64,000 nucleotides of DNA, from positions 4,340,001 to 4,404,000 of the forward strand of contig OY969712.1 of NCBI GenBank assembly GCA_963702105.1. Direction: 5' to 3'. This DNA is from ZC4RG20 sp963702105 (GTDB taxonomy: Bacteria > Pseudomonadota > Gammaproteobacteria > Steroidobacterales > Rariloculaceae). The position numbers were made by a program, and so were the translations under genes. The notes below the pieces were generated by a model. That model saw only the letters and a program-made list of their open reading frames with translations. It was not told the origin of the DNA and did no database searches. Positions 19,998 through 28,932 of this stretch are shown piece after piece (position 1 is the stretch's first letter; every line of letters starts with the position of its first letter).

Positions 19998-20668
19998 ATC
20001 GCTCGCTCACTTTCCGGCTGATCCTCAAGGATCTGCGCATGGCCTGGCCCTTCCCCGCCTTCGCGATCGTGACCGGCTGCGGCGCAGCGGGCCTGTACTA
20101 CTTCGCAAACGGTCCGCTGGCGGTCGCCGGAATCGTCGCCTTCTTCGTCGTGCTCATCCTGCTCGGAACGATCGCGCAGCCGCTGATCATCAACGAGCGC
20201 AAGAAGCAGACGCTCGCCTTCGTGATGAGTCTGCCGGTCTCCGCCCGGCAATACGGCGTTGCCAAGCTCACGGCGGCTCTCGGCATGTATCTCGTCCCCT
20301 GGCTCATGCTCGGCGCCCTCGGCCTGGCGGTCATCGTGAGCCGCAGCGATGTCCCGAACGGCGTCATTCCGCTCGCCGTCTTGCTCATGCCGCTTCCCTT
20401 GATCGGCTTCCTGTCGACGATGTCGGTCGCGATCGTGTCCGAGTCCGAAACCCGGGCCATCGTCACGATGGCCGCCGTGAACGTCTCCTACAGCTTCGTC
20501 TGGGTCGGCATCATGATGAGCCCCGGCCTGACGCGGGATGTTCAAAGCCCCGTTCCCATATGGAACGAAGCGGTCCTGTCGGTGCTCGGGGTAGAAGCCG
20601 CTCTGATCGTGGCGATCGTCGCTGCGACGCTCTACCTGCAAGCGCGCAAGCGGGACTTCGTCCGGTAG
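19994..20668 (+). CDS. ABC-2 type membrane permease
   Basis: A 224-residue integral membrane protein with about six hydrophobic segments and the linking loop NERKKQTLAFVMSLPVSARQYGVAKL common to this permease group. It ends in the basic tail LQARKRDFVR. With the preceding ATPase it would form an exporter; in related YtrA operons the substrate is often a cell-envelope-active compound, but none is shown here. The ATG at 19994 overlaps the ATPase stop. Confidence 0.88.
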   Translation: MNRSLTFRLILKDLRMAWPFPAFAIVTGCGAAGLYYFANGPLAVAGIVAFFVVLILLGTIAQPLIINERKKQTLAFVMSLPVSARQYGVAKLTAALGMYLVPWLMLGALGLAVIVSRSDVPNGVIPLAVLLMPLPLIGFLSTMSVAIVSESETRAIVTMAAVNVSYSFVWVGIMMSPGLTRDVQSPVPIWNEAVLSVLGVEAALIVAIVAATLYLQARKRDFVR

Positions 20669-20730
20669 CCGTTCGGCGCCATGCAGCATCACGCGCAGCA
20701 GGTTTCGAAAAAAGCTAAGAGGCACGAAGC

Positions 20731-21433
20731 ATGACCACCGGCCCGGCCATCGAGCTCAAAGGCATCGGCAAGCGCTATCGGGAATTCGAGCTTAGGGACA
20801 TCGACCTCGAGCCTGGACAGATCATGGGCTTCGTCGGCCCGAACGGCGCCGGCAAGTCCACGACGATCCGGATCCTCATGGGGCTCATCCATCAGGATCG
20901 CGGCGAGTGCCGCGTGCTCGGTCACGCGATGCCAACTTCATGTTCCGGCTGCCCGTGGCCACGTTCCTCTCGGAACGGACCGAGCAGACGCTCGCCTTCC
21001 TGATCAGCTTACCCGTGACGATCAAGGAGAATACGGCGGCCAAGATCCTCGCGAATCTAGGCGCCTTCTTCCTCGCCGGACTGCCGTTGACCTGCAGGCT
21101 CATCGCCGTGATCTTGACGACGAAGGCCATACCGAACGCCTACGCGCCGCTGGCGCTCATCGTGCTCGTGCAGGCGCTGGTGCTCAACTGCGTATTCATG
21201 GCGGTCACGCTCGTCAGCGAATCATCGGGCGCGACCATGGCCGTCGGCGTTGTCGGCAACATCCTGTTCTGGTTCTCGTTCGCATTGATCGGCGTGGTGC
21301 CCGGAATGGGGGATTCGCAGGCGGCCTGTGGGCCAAGGTCTGGTGGATGGTCCCAGTGGAAGCGGCCGCGATACCCGCGATCCTCGGTTTCACGATTTTC
21401 CTTCAATCCCGCAAGACGGACTTCATTCGTTGA
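20731..21433 (+). pseudogene. Decayed second ABC unit: ATPase N-terminus fused to permease C-part, then frameshifted
   Basis: From the ATG at 20731 about 67 residues match an ABC ATPase close to the upstream one (ELKGIGKRYREFELRDIDL, Walker A GPNGAGKSTT, DRGECRVLGHAMP). At about 20930 the sequence jumps, in another frame, into the middle of an ABC-2 permease (ERTEQTLAFLISLPVTIKE..., LVSESSGATMAVGVVGN). Near 21317 the frame shifts again: the natural permease end GGLWAKVWWMVPVEAAAI...RKTDFIR reads in a different frame to a TGA at 21431-21433. So one deletion removed most of the ATPase and the permease start, and a small indel broke the remainder. The intact ancestor would have been ATPase plus permease, paralogous to the pair just upstream. 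Confidence 0.88.
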
Positions 21434-21458
21434 GAGCACGCCTGCGGAGGCTCACGAC

Positions 21459-23306
21459 ATGCGATACATCTATCTGTTTGCATTGCTCGGGGCCGTCCTC
21501 GGCGCCGGTCCCCTCCACGCCCAGGACGGCGCAGCGCTCTACGCCCAGCGTTGCGCGCAGTGCCACGACAAGCCGACCGAGCGAATCCCCTCGCTCGCGA
21601 CGATCAAGACCATGAACGGGGCGGCCATCTACGTCGCCCTGACGACCGGGAACATGCGCACGCAGGCTCAAGGGCTCGGCACGGCCGAAATCTTCGCGCT
21701 GCTCGGCTACATCGCACCGACGGGAGGGAACGCGGCCGCGCCGACGTTCGCGCGCACGTGCAAAGGCAGTGAGGCCTTCGCGCCGCGCCCCGGCGCCCCG
21801 GCCTGGAACGGCTGGAGCCCGAGCCTCACGAACAGCCGCTACCAAGGGACGCGCGCGGCGGGGCTGACCGCTCGGCAGGTGCCCCGGCTCAAGCTCAAGT
21901 GGGCGTTCAACCTCGGAGCCGTCACCGAAGCCCGCGGGCAGCCCGTGGTCGTCGGCGGCCGCGTCTTTGCGGGCACGTCGACGGGCGCTTTCTACGCGCT
22001 CGACCAGAGCACGGGCTGCACGTATTGGGGCTTCAAAGCGGCCGGCGGGCTGCGCGGCGGAGTGACGCTTGGCGACGCCGGCGGCCGCCCGGCCGTCTTC
22101 TTCGGCGACACCAGCGCGAACGTCTACGCCCTGGACGCCGCGACCGGCAAGCTCCTGTGGAAGGTCCACCCGGTGTCTCACTTCGCGTCGTTCATCACGG
22201 CGACGCCCGCCTACCGAAACGGCGTACTCTATCAGCCGATTTCCTCATTCGAGGAAGCGCTCGGCCCCGATCCGAAGTTCGAGTGCTGCACGTTTCGCGG
22301 CAGCGTCGTCGCGCTCGACGCGGCCACGGGCAAGAAGCGCTGGCAGACCTACACGATCGCCGAAGCCCCGAAGCCGACGCGGAAAAGCGCGGCCGGCACC
22401 CAGCTGCACGGCCCCTCGGGTGCGGCAATCTGGTCCTCGCCGACGATCGACGCGGAGCGCGGCGCACTCTACGTAGCCACGGGCGACAACTACTCCGATC
22501 CGCCGACGGCGACGAGCGACGCCGTGCTCGCAATGAGCCTCGACACCGGGAAGCTGCTCTGGTCGCACCAGCTCACGCCGAACGATGCCTACAACAACGG
22601 CTGCGCCGCGCCGCCGTTCACGAACTGCCCGGCAGCGAAGGGCCCGGATTTCGACTTCGGCCAGCCGCCGATCCTCGTCGACCTCGGCCGGCACCGAAGC
22701 GCGCTCGTCATCGCCCAGAAATCGGGCTTCGCCTACGGACTCGATCCGGACCGCAGAGGCGCGCTGCTGTGGCAGACCCGCGTCGGCAAGGGCAGCGCGC
22801 TCGGCGGCAGCCAATGGGGATCGGCCTCGGACGGCAGGCAGGTCTACGTCGCCGTCTCGGACCTAGGCATCCGCGGGGTGCCCGACAAGAAGGCGCCGCA
22901 GGGCTACCGGCTGGTCCTCGACCCGAGGCAGGGTGGCGGCCTCGCGGCGCTCGATCCGAAGACCGGCAAACTCCTCTGGCAGACCAAGCCGGCGCCCTGC
23001 GCCGCGGACCGCACGGACTGCTCGCCCGCGCAGTCCGCCGCCGTCAGCGCGATCCCCGGCGCCGTGTTCTCGGGCTCGGTCGACGGCCATCTGCGCGCCT
23101 ATTCAAGCCGCACGGGCCAAGTGATCTGGGACGTGGACACCGCCCGGCAATTCAAAACCGTCAATGGCAAACCGGCCCGTGGCGGCTCCTTCGACGCCAC
23201 GGGCCCCGCCATCGTCGACGGGACGGTCTTCGCCTACTCCGGCTACGCGCAGTGGGGCGGCATGCCGGGGAACGTACTGCTGGCGTTCTCCGTCGACGGC
23301 AAGTAG
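21459..23306 (+). CDS. Cytochrome c / PQQ-type beta-propeller dehydrogenase (polyvinyl-alcohol-dehydrogenase-like)
   Basis: A 615-residue protein: signal peptide (YLFALLGAVLGAGPLHAQ), an N-terminal c-type heme domain with CAQCH near residue 37, then an eight-blade-type quinoprotein propeller with repeated blade motifs such as VYALDAATGKLLW, VALDAATGKKRW, LAALDPKTGKLLW and GHLRAYSSRTGQVIW. The family oxidises alcohols in the periplasm with PQQ and passes electrons to the heme. GGAGG 9 nt before the ATG at 21459 marks the start. Substrate unknown. It follows the decayed ABC unit and may have been transcribed with it. Confidence 0.85.
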   Translation: MRYIYLFALLGAVLGAGPLHAQDGAALYAQRCAQCHDKPTERIPSLATIKTMNGAAIYVALTTGNMRTQAQGLGTAEIFALLGYIAPTGGNAAAPTFARTCKGSEAFAPRPGAPAWNGWSPSLTNSRYQGTRAAGLTARQVPRLKLKWAFNLGAVTEARGQPVVVGGRVFAGTSTGAFYALDQSTGCTYWGFKAAGGLRGGVTLGDAGGRPAVFFGDTSANVYALDAATGKLLWKVHPVSHFASFITATPAYRNGVLYQPISSFEEALGPDPKFECCTFRGSVVALDAATGKKRWQTYTIAEAPKPTRKSAAGTQLHGPSGAAIWSSPTIDAERGALYVATGDNYSDPPTATSDAVLAMSLDTGKLLWSHQLTPNDAYNNGCAAPPFTNCPAAKGPDFDFGQPPILVDLGRHRSALVIAQKSGFAYGLDPDRRGALLWQTRVGKGSALGGSQWGSASDGRQVYVAVSDLGIRGVPDKKAPQGYRLVLDPRQGGGLAALDPKTGKLLWQTKPAPCAADRTDCSPAQSAAVSAIPGAVFSGSVDGHLRAYSSRTGQVIWDVDTARQFKTVNGKPARGGSFDATGPAIVDGTVFAYSGYAQWGGMPGNVLLAFSVDGK

Positions 23307-23808
23307 CAGCGGACGGAAAACACCGCGAGATACGGTCGCGGCGGGGCTTCAGGCTCGGCGTAAGACCGCCAGATACGTCGGCGGCGGGGCGGAGGCCTCC
23401 GCCCAGAGAAGTCTGCGGCCATCGAGACCTCCGAAAAGCGCACCGATCAGCGTCTTCTCCGCATTGCGGACTGCGAACAGCGGACTCTTCGCCGCCGCAT
23501 TCTCGTCGCCGGTTGCAGCATGATCCATGAACGGCCACCGTCCTCCAGAGACAGCTCGTGCAGACGGGCGCTTTCGGGTCCGTGCGCGCAGGAACGGCGC
23601 TGGGCCGATGCCAGTTCGATCACGGGTTGGACGCTGTGCGCAGGGAATGAGCGGCAAGCGGACGGTGACCGCAAGCCTGGAACGGCGGCGCGGACCGTCA
23701 CCGACTACCACCGCCGCGACTGGTCAGCGTTCCGCCGCCGCGGATTGGCACAGACGTCGATAATGAAGCACCAACGCCCGATCACAGCGCGGACCCTGGG
23801 CGTGCCGC
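23307..23808. other. Intergenic stretch without a recognised gene
   Basis: About 500 bp between the quinoprotein gene and the family B repeat. Open frames here are short, lack ribosome sites and show no domain signature. The beginning contains two imperfect copies of a GC-rich unit around GAGATACGGTCGCGGCGGGGC and CAGATACGTCGGCGGCGGGGC (about 23330-23390). Nothing else stands out. Confidence 0.5.
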
Positions 23809-23930
23809 GGCCGGGGACAGCTCGATACCGGGCTGGCCGGGACGCTGGGCGCCAGGGAGGGCGCCCAGCGAGCCCCCAGGGATGGGTTTACGGCGGTCCC
23901 GGACAGCCCGGTATCGAGCTGTCCCCGGCC
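23809..23930. repeat. Family B nested inverted repeat, copy 1
   Basis: The outer arms 23809-23834 and 23905-23930 are exact 26-bp reverse complements (GGGGACAGCTCGATACC within), and pairing extends to 35 bp with one mismatch. Inside sits a perfect 11-bp hairpin (23843-23853 / 23860-23870, CGCTGGGCGCC/GGCGCCCAGCG). The core 23838-23901, read on the minus strand, is about 89 percent identical by eye to the core of the element at 34374-34500, although the outer arms are unrelated. Confidence 0.93.
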
Positions 23931-23977
23931 CCCACTTACTAGCGGAAACGGCGGCTTTGGAGCTGGCGGAACGGCGC

Positions 23978-24349
23978 CTATTCCGCCGAGGAAGGCTGAT
24001 CCAGCAACTGCACGACGGCCATCGGCGCCGCGTCTCCCGGCCGATTGCCCATCTTGAGGATACGCAGATACCCCCCGGGCCGCTCCTTGAACCGCGGCCC
24101 GAGCTCGGCGAAGAGCTTGCCGACGGCCGCGTTGTCGCGCAGCCGGGAGAACGCGAGCCGCCGCCTCGCGACGCCGTCTTCCTTGGCCAGCGTGATCAGC
24201 GGCTCGACGACGCGCCGCAGCTCCTTGGCCTTCGGCAGCGTGGTCTTGATGGTCTCGTGCTGCACCAGCGAGGCTGCAAGGTTGCGGTACATCGCCTTGC
24301 GATGCGAGGAATTGCGGCCGAGCTTGCGCCCGGATTTGCGGTGACGCAT
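23978..24349 (-). CDS. rplQ: 50S ribosomal protein L17
   Basis: A 123-residue L17 with the hallmark start MRHRKSGRKLGRNSSHRKAM, then NLAASLVQHETIKTTLPKAKELR. It is the last gene of the alpha operon, 16 bp after rpoA. L17 binds 23S rRNA near the peptide exit tunnel. No T-rich terminator hairpin is seen after the stop; a small pairing (GGCGGAA/TTCCGCC) spans the stop region and the family B repeat follows. Confidence 0.98.
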   Translation of the reverse strand: MRHRKSGRKLGRNSSHRKAMYRNLAASLVQHETIKTTLPKAKELRRVVEPLITLAKEDGVARRRLAFSRLRDNAAVGKLFAELGPRFKERPGGYLRILKMGNRPGDAAPMAVVQLLDQPSSAE

Positions 24350-24365
24350 GGGACTGGAATCTCCG

Positions 24366-25379
24366 TCAGTAGGCCATCGACGAGGCGGCCGGCTCCTCGC
24401 TGCGCAGCCCCGGCGGCGGCCAGTTCTCGAGCCGCATGCCGAGCGCGAGCCCGTGCGCCTCGAGGACCTCCTTGATCTCGGTCAAGGACTTCTTGCCGAG
24501 GTTGGGCGTCCTGAGCAGCTCGACCTCCGTGCGCTGCACGAGGTCGCCGATGTAGTTGATGTTCTCGGCCTTGAGGCAGTTCGCCGACCGCACCGTGAGC
24601 TCGAGCTCGTCCACGGGACGCAGCAGGATCGGATCGACCTGCGTCTCGGCGCGCCCGTAGCCCGACTCTTCCTCGCCCTGCAGGTCGACGAACACGTCGA
24701 GCTGGCTCTTGAGGATCTGGCCCGCGCGGCGGATCGCCTCCTCCGCGTCGATCGTGCCGTTCGTCTCGATGTCGATGATGAGCTTGTCGAGGTCCGTACG
24801 CTGTTCGACGCGGGCGCGCTCGACGGTGTAGGTCACGCGCCGAATCGGGCTGAACGAGGCGTCGAGCTGGAGCCGGCCGATGGGACGCGTCTGCTCGTCG
24901 AAGGCCGCGACCTGCGTGGCGGGCCGATAGCCGCGGCCGCGCACGACCTTGAGGAACGCACGCAGCTCGCCCGACTGGGTCAGGTTCGCGATCACGAGGT
25001 CAGGGTTCACGATCTCGACGTCGTGCTCGGTCTGGATGTCGCCGGCCGTGACGGGCCCCGGGCCCTTCTTGGCCAGCGTAAGCTCCGCCTCGTCGCGCGA
25101 ATGCATCTTGATCGCAACGGACTTGAGATTCAGCAGAATGTCGACGACATCCTCCTGGACGCCCTCGATGCTCGTGTACTCGTGCAGCACGCCTTCGATC
25201 TCGGCCTCGACGACGGCCGCGCCCGGCATGGACGAAAGCAATACCCGGCGCAACGCGTTGCCCAGGGTATGGCCGAAGCCCCTCTCGAAGGGCTCGACCG
25301 TGACCCGGGCGCGGTTCGCCGACAAGGGCTGAACCTTGACCGCCCGCGGTCTCAAGAACTCGGTAGCTGATTCCTGCAT
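24366..25379 (-). CDS. rpoA: RNA polymerase alpha subunit
   Basis: A 337-residue alpha subunit. The N-terminal dimer domain shows EPFERGFGHTLGNALRRVLLSSMPGAAV; the C-terminal domain shows LTVRSANCLKAENINYIGDLVQRTE and LGKKSLTEIKEVL, the helix-hairpin-helix that contacts UP elements and activators. The start is the ATG at 25379 (MQESATEFLRPR); a longer frame to 25511 runs into rpsD. It lies 17 bp after rpsD in the alpha operon. Confidence 0.98.
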   Translation of the reverse strand: MQESATEFLRPRAVKVQPLSANRARVTVEPFERGFGHTLGNALRRVLLSSMPGAAVVEAEIEGVLHEYTSIEGVQEDVVDILLNLKSVAIKMHSRDEAELTLAKKGPGPVTAGDIQTEHDVEIVNPDLVIANLTQSGELRAFLKVVRGRGYRPATQVAAFDEQTRPIGRLQLDASFSPIRRVTYTVERARVEQRTDLDKLIIDIETNGTIDAEEAIRRAGQILKSQLDVFVDLQGEEESGYGRAETQVDPILLRPVDELELTVRSANCLKAENINYIGDLVQRTEVELLRTPNLGKKSLTEIKEVLEAHGLALGMRLENWPPPGLRSEEPAASSMAY

Positions 25380-25396
25380 GTGGGATTGACCTCGCG

Positions 25397-26017
25397 TTAC
25401 TTGGAGTACAGCTCGACCACCAGATTCTCGTTGATGTCCGGCAGGATCTCGTCGCGCTCCGGAAGTGCCTTCAGTACCCCCTGCATATTCTTGTCGTCGA
25501 CCTCGACCCATTCCGGGAATCCGACCTGGCCCGCGATGTCGAGCGCGGCCTTGACGCGAGTCTGGGACTTCGCCTTCTCGCGCACGGCGATGCGGTCGCC
25601 GGCCTTGAGCTGGTACGAGGGGATGTTGACGACCTGCTCGTTGACCGCGATGCCGCGGTGGCTCACGAGTTGGCGGGCTTCGGCCCGCGTTGCGGCGAAG
25701 CCCATTCTATAGACCACGTTGTCGAGCCGGGATTCCAGCATCTTCAGCAGATTCTCGCCCGTCGAGCCCTTCACGGCCGAGGCCTTCTTGTAGTAGTTGC
25801 GGAACTGCCGCTCGAGCACGCCGTACATGCGGCGCAGCTTCTGCTTCTCGCGCAACTGAATACCGTAGTCCGAAAGCCGGGTCCGGCGCTGCCCGGGGCC
25901 GCCGGGCGGCGTCTCGAGCTTGCACTTGCTCTCGAGCGGCTTGACGCCGCTCTTCAGGAACAGGTCCGTGCCCTCGCGACGGGCCAGCTTGCACGTGGGT
26001 CCTCTGTATCTCGCCAT
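25397..26017 (-). CDS. rpsD: 30S ribosomal protein S4
   Basis: A 206-residue S4 starting MARYRGPTCKLARREGTDL, with the S4 RNA-binding domain (RLDNVVYRMGFAATRAEARQLVSHRGIAVN) and the C-terminal NENLVVELYSK. It is a primary 16S rRNA binder and, in E. coli, the translational repressor of the alpha operon, which has the same gene order here (rpsM-rpsK-rpsD-rpoA-rplQ). No Cys zinc motif is present (C-minus type). Confidence 0.98.
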   Translation of the reverse strand: MARYRGPTCKLARREGTDLFLKSGVKPLESKCKLETPPGGPGQRRTRLSDYGIQLREKQKLRRMYGVLERQFRNYYKKASAVKGSTGENLLKMLESRLDNVVYRMGFAATRAEARQLVSHRGIAVNEQVVNIPSYQLKAGDRIAVREKAKSQTRVKAALDIAGQVGFPEWVEVDDKNMQGVLKALPERDEILPDINENLVVELYSK

Positions 26018-26028
26018 GATTCGTTCGC

Positions 26029-26421
26029 CTACACTCGGCGCCGCTTGGGCGGCCGACAGCCGTTATGGGGAATGGGCGTCACGTCTTCGATCTGCGTAAT
26101 GCGGAAGCCGACGGCGTTGAGCGCGCGCACGGCCGATTCGCGGCCGGGGCCGGGGCCCTTGACGCGCACCTCCATGTTCTTGACGCCGTAGTCTTTCGCC
26201 ACGGTGCCCGCGCGCTCGGCCGCGACCTGCGCGGCGAACGGCGTGCTCTTGCGCGAGCCCTTGAACCCGCAGCCTCCTGCCGTCGCCCACGCCAAGGCGT
26301 TGCCCTGGCGATCCGTGATCGTCACGATCGTGTTGTTGAAGGAGGCGTGGATATGGGCCACCGCGTCCAGAATCTGACGCTTGACCTTCTTTCTGACCCT
26401 CGCAGTCGGCTGCTTCGCCAT
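26029..26421 (-). CDS. rpsK: 30S ribosomal protein S11
   Basis: A 130-residue S11 with NTIVTITDRQGNALAWATAGG, FKGSRKSTPFAAQ and the basic C-terminus PHNGCRPPKRRRV. It binds the 30S platform near the mRNA exit. It lies 11 bp upstream of rpsD and 15 bp downstream of rpsM, in the alpha operon. Confidence 0.98.
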   Translation of the reverse strand: MAKQPTARVRKKVKRQILDAVAHIHASFNNTIVTITDRQGNALAWATAGGCGFKGSRKSTPFAAQVAAERAGTVAKDYGVKNMEVRVKGPGPGRESAVRALNAVGFRITQIEDVTPIPHNGCRPPKRRRV

Positions 26422-26436
26422 GCGTTCTCCTGACTA

Positions 26437-26793
26437 CTACTTCCTGATGGGACGACGCGGACCCTTGCGAGTCCGGGCGTTCGTCCGCGTACGCTGCCCG
26501 CGCAAGGGCAGGCCGCGCCGGTGGCGGATGCCGCGGTAGCATCCCAAGTCCATGAGCCGTTTGATGTTCATCGCGACCTCGCGCCGCAGGTCGCCCTCGA
26601 CCGTATATTTGCCGACCACCTCGCGCAGGGCGCCGACCTCGGCCTCCGTCAGATCCTTGACGCGCGTCACGGGGTTGATGCCGGCCGCCTTGCAGGCCTC
26701 GAGGGCGCGGCTGCGGCCGACGCCGTGGATATGCGTCAGCGCGATCCCGATGTGCTTGTTCACGGGAATGTTGATTCCGGCGATACGTGCCAT
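26437..26793 (-). CDS. rpsM: 30S ribosomal protein S13
   Basis: A 118-residue S13 beginning MARIAGINIPVNKHIGIALT, with YRGIRHRRGLPLRGQRTRTNARTRKG at the C-terminus that reaches the P site and bridges to the 50S. It is the first gene of the alpha operon, 6 bp after rpmJ, so spc and alpha are probably joined by readthrough. Confidence 0.98.
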   Translation of the reverse strand: MARIAGINIPVNKHIGIALTHIHGVGRSRALEACKAAGINPVTRVKDLTEAEVGALREVVGKYTVEGDLRREVAMNIKRLMDLGCYRGIRHRRGLPLRGQRTRTNARTRKGPRRPIRK

Positions 26794-26799
26794 TTCGTC

Positions 26800-26913
26800 T
26801 TACCCCTGCCGCTGCTTGTGGCGCGGATCGGTACAAATGACCCGCACGACGCCGCGGCGCCGAATGATCTTGCAGTTCCGGCAGATCTTTCTCACCGAAG
26901 CCCTGACTTTCAT
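26800..26913 (-). CDS. rpmJ: 50S ribosomal protein L36
   Basis: A 37-residue L36 (MKVRASVRKICRNCKII...). The zinc ligands are seen in CRNC and in CTDPRH, so this is the zinc-binding C-plus form. The ATG at 26913 overlaps the secY stop (ATGA). The position after secY is the standard end of the spc operon. Confidence 0.97.
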   Translation of the reverse strand: MKVRASVRKICRNCKIIRRRGVVRVICTDPRHKQRQG

Positions 26914-28247
26914 GACCGTCCTCCGTAACCTCTTAGATTGGCCTTCTTCATGAGCCCCTCGTACTGGTGGGTCATCATGTGGGCCTGCAGCTGCGACATG
27001 AAATCCATCGTCACGACCACGATGATGAGCAGCGACGTGCCGCCGAAGTAGAACGACACGTTGAACTCGAGAATCAGGAACTGCGGCAGCAGACACACGG
27101 CCGTGATGTACAGCGCGCCCCAGAACGTGAGCCGCGTCAGCACCTTGTCGATGTAGTCCGCCGTCTGCTGCCCCGGGCGGATGCCCGGAATGAACGCGCC
27201 CGAGCGCTTCAGGTTATCCGCCGTCTCCCGCGCGTTGAACACGAGCGCCGTGTAGAAGAAGCAGAAGAAGACGATGAGCGCGCCATAGACGATGATGTAG
27301 ATCGGCTGGCCGGGCGAGAGACTCGCGGCGATGCGCTGCAGCCACGCGACCGACTCGTTCGTGCCGAACAGGCTCGCGAGCGTCGCCGGGAAAAGGATCA
27401 GGCTCGAGGCGAAGATCGGCGGGATCACGCCCGACATGTTGATCTTGAACGGCAGGTGGCTAGTCTGCCCCGCATACATGCGCCGGCCCTGCTGGCGCTT
27501 CGCATAGTTGACGGCGATGCGCCGCTGCGCGCGCTCCATATAGACCACGAAGCCCGTGACGCCGAGTACGACGATGGCGATCAGAAACGGCGCGGCCTGG
27601 TTCATGCCGCCGTTGTTGACGCTCTCGAGCACGCCGCCGATGGCCGAGGGCAGGCGCGAGAGAATGCTCGACAAGATGATCATCGAGATGCCGTTGCCGA
27701 CGCCGCGCTCGGTGATCTGCTCGCCGAGCCACATGAGGAACATGGTCCCCGTCACGAGCGTGATCGCGGCGATGACGACGAACTGCGGGCCGGGATTCAG
27801 CACCACGTTCTGGTTCTGCAGCGCCGTCGCCGCGGCGAAGGCCTGGAACAGCGAGAGCACGACCGTGCCGTAGCGCGTGTACTGCGTGATCTTGCGGCGC
27901 CCGCTCTCGCCCTCCTTGCGCAGCTGGCCGAGCGAAGGCACGACGTGCGTCGCCATCTGCATGATGATCGAGGCGGAAATGTACGGCATGATGCCGAGCG
28001 CGAAGATCGACATGCGCCGCAGCGCCCCGCCCGAGAACATGTTGAACATGCTCAGGATCGTGCCCGACTGGCCCTGGAAGAACTGCTCCATGGCCTTCGA
28101 GTCGATGCCCGGCACGGGTATGAACGTGCCGATCCGATACACGATCAGCGCGCCCACGAGGAAGAGCAGCCGCTGCCGCAGCTCGGAGAAACGCGTCGCG
28201 TCTCCGAGCATCGCGGCGGGATTTCGGGCTGCCGTCGTCCTTGCCAT
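26910..28247 (-). CDS. secY: Sec translocon channel subunit SecY
   Basis: A 445-residue channel protein with ten hydrophobic segments. Landmarks: FIPVPGIDSKAMEQFF near the N-terminus, the plug region GGALRRMSIFALGIMPYISASII, WLGEQITERGVGNGIS, INMSGVIPPIFASS, and FIPGIRPGQQTADYIDKVL. It forms the inner-membrane protein-export channel with SecE (here at 54.4 kb) and SecG. It lies in the spc operon after rplO. Confidence 0.98.
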   Translation of the reverse strand: MARTTAARNPAAMLGDATRFSELRQRLLFLVGALIVYRIGTFIPVPGIDSKAMEQFFQGQSGTILSMFNMFSGGALRRMSIFALGIMPYISASIIMQMATHVVPSLGQLRKEGESGRRKITQYTRYGTVVLSLFQAFAAATALQNQNVVLNPGPQFVVIAAITLVTGTMFLMWLGEQITERGVGNGISMIILSSILSRLPSAIGGVLESVNNGGMNQAAPFLIAIVVLGVTGFVVYMERAQRRIAVNYAKRQQGRRMYAGQTSHLPFKINMSGVIPPIFASSLILFPATLASLFGTNESVAWLQRIAASLSPGQPIYIIVYGALIVFFCFFYTALVFNARETADNLKRSGAFIPGIRPGQQTADYIDKVLTRLTFWGALYITAVCLLPQFLILEFNVSFYFGGTSLLIIVVVTMDFMSQLQAHMMTHQYEGLMKKANLRGYGGRS

Positions 28248-28304
28248 ATTTCCTAACCTTGCTGCCTGAGGCAGCGCTCTACTTTTGCCGCCGAAAGCAG
28301 CCGC

Positions 28305-28736
28305 TTACGCGACGCTGCCGCCGGCAGCCTCGATGATGGACTTGGCGCCGGGCGTGACCTTGAGCCCCGAGACCTTGACCGCGGCGGTCAGCGTCCCGGA
28401 AGCGATGATCTTCACGTGCAGGGCGCGCTTCGAAACCAGACCGGCCGCCTTGAGCGCGTCGAGATCCACGGTCTGGCCGTCGAAGCGCGCGAGCTCGTGC
28501 ACGCGCACCTCGTCGTTGGCCGCAGTCCGGCGCGACGTGAAGCCGATCTTCGGCAGCCGGCGCTGCAAGGGCATCTGACCGCCCTCGAAGCCGACCTTGT
28601 GAAAGCCGCCGGCGCGCGCGTGCTGACCCTTCGTGCCGCGGCCGCCGGTCTTGCCCTGGCCGGCGCTCGCGCCGCGGCCGAGGCGCTTGCCCTCGCGCTT
28701 TGCGCCGCGGGCGGGATGGAGCGTGTTCAGGCGCAT
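28305..28736 (-). CDS. rplO: 50S ribosomal protein L15
   Basis: A 143-residue L15 with the Gly-rich N-terminal tail (LHPARGAKREGKRLGRGASAG...) that threads into 23S rRNA, GFEGGQMPLQRRLPKIGF, and the globular end with VTPGAKSIIEAAGGSV. Its ATG shares one base with the rpmD stop (TGATG). 57 bp separate it from secY. Confidence 0.98.
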   Translation of the reverse strand: MRLNTLHPARGAKREGKRLGRGASAGQGKTGGRGTKGQHARAGGFHKVGFEGGQMPLQRRLPKIGFTSRRTAANDEVRVHELARFDGQTVDLDALKAAGLVSKRALHVKIIASGTLTAAVKVSGLKVTPGAKSIIEAAGGSVA

Positions 28737-28927
28737 CAGATCTCCTCCACGCGCAGCAGGTAGCCGACCTGATTGATCATGCCGCAGTTCTCGGGCGTCG
28801 CGTCGACGACGACGCTCTGATGCCGGCGCTTCAAGCCGAGCCCGAGCAGGCTTTCGGCGTGCCCCGGCTTGCGGCCGTGCTTGCTCTTCAGCAGCGTCAG
28901 CTTGAGCTTCTTCGTGTCCTTGGCCAT
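28736..28927 (-). CDS. rpmD: 50S ribosomal protein L30
   Basis: A 63-residue bacterial-type L30: KLKLTLLKSKHGRKPGHAESLLGLGLKRR, then GMINQVGYLLRVEEI. The ATG at 28927 begins MAKDTKK; a longer frame exists but is the out-of-frame shadow of rpsE. It is nested tightly between rpsE (5-bp gap) and rplO (1-bp overlap). Confidence 0.97.
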   Translation of the reverse strand: MAKDTKKLKLTLLKSKHGRKPGHAESLLGLGLKRRHQSVVVDATPENCGMINQVGYLLRVEEI

Positions 28928-28932
28928 GGCGG

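Noticed and set aside
20907..23306. A single fused protein from the permease remnant through the quinoprotein
   Set aside because: The quinoprotein has its own ATG, GGAGG and signal peptide at 21459; the upstream continuation is the frameshifted permease remnant.
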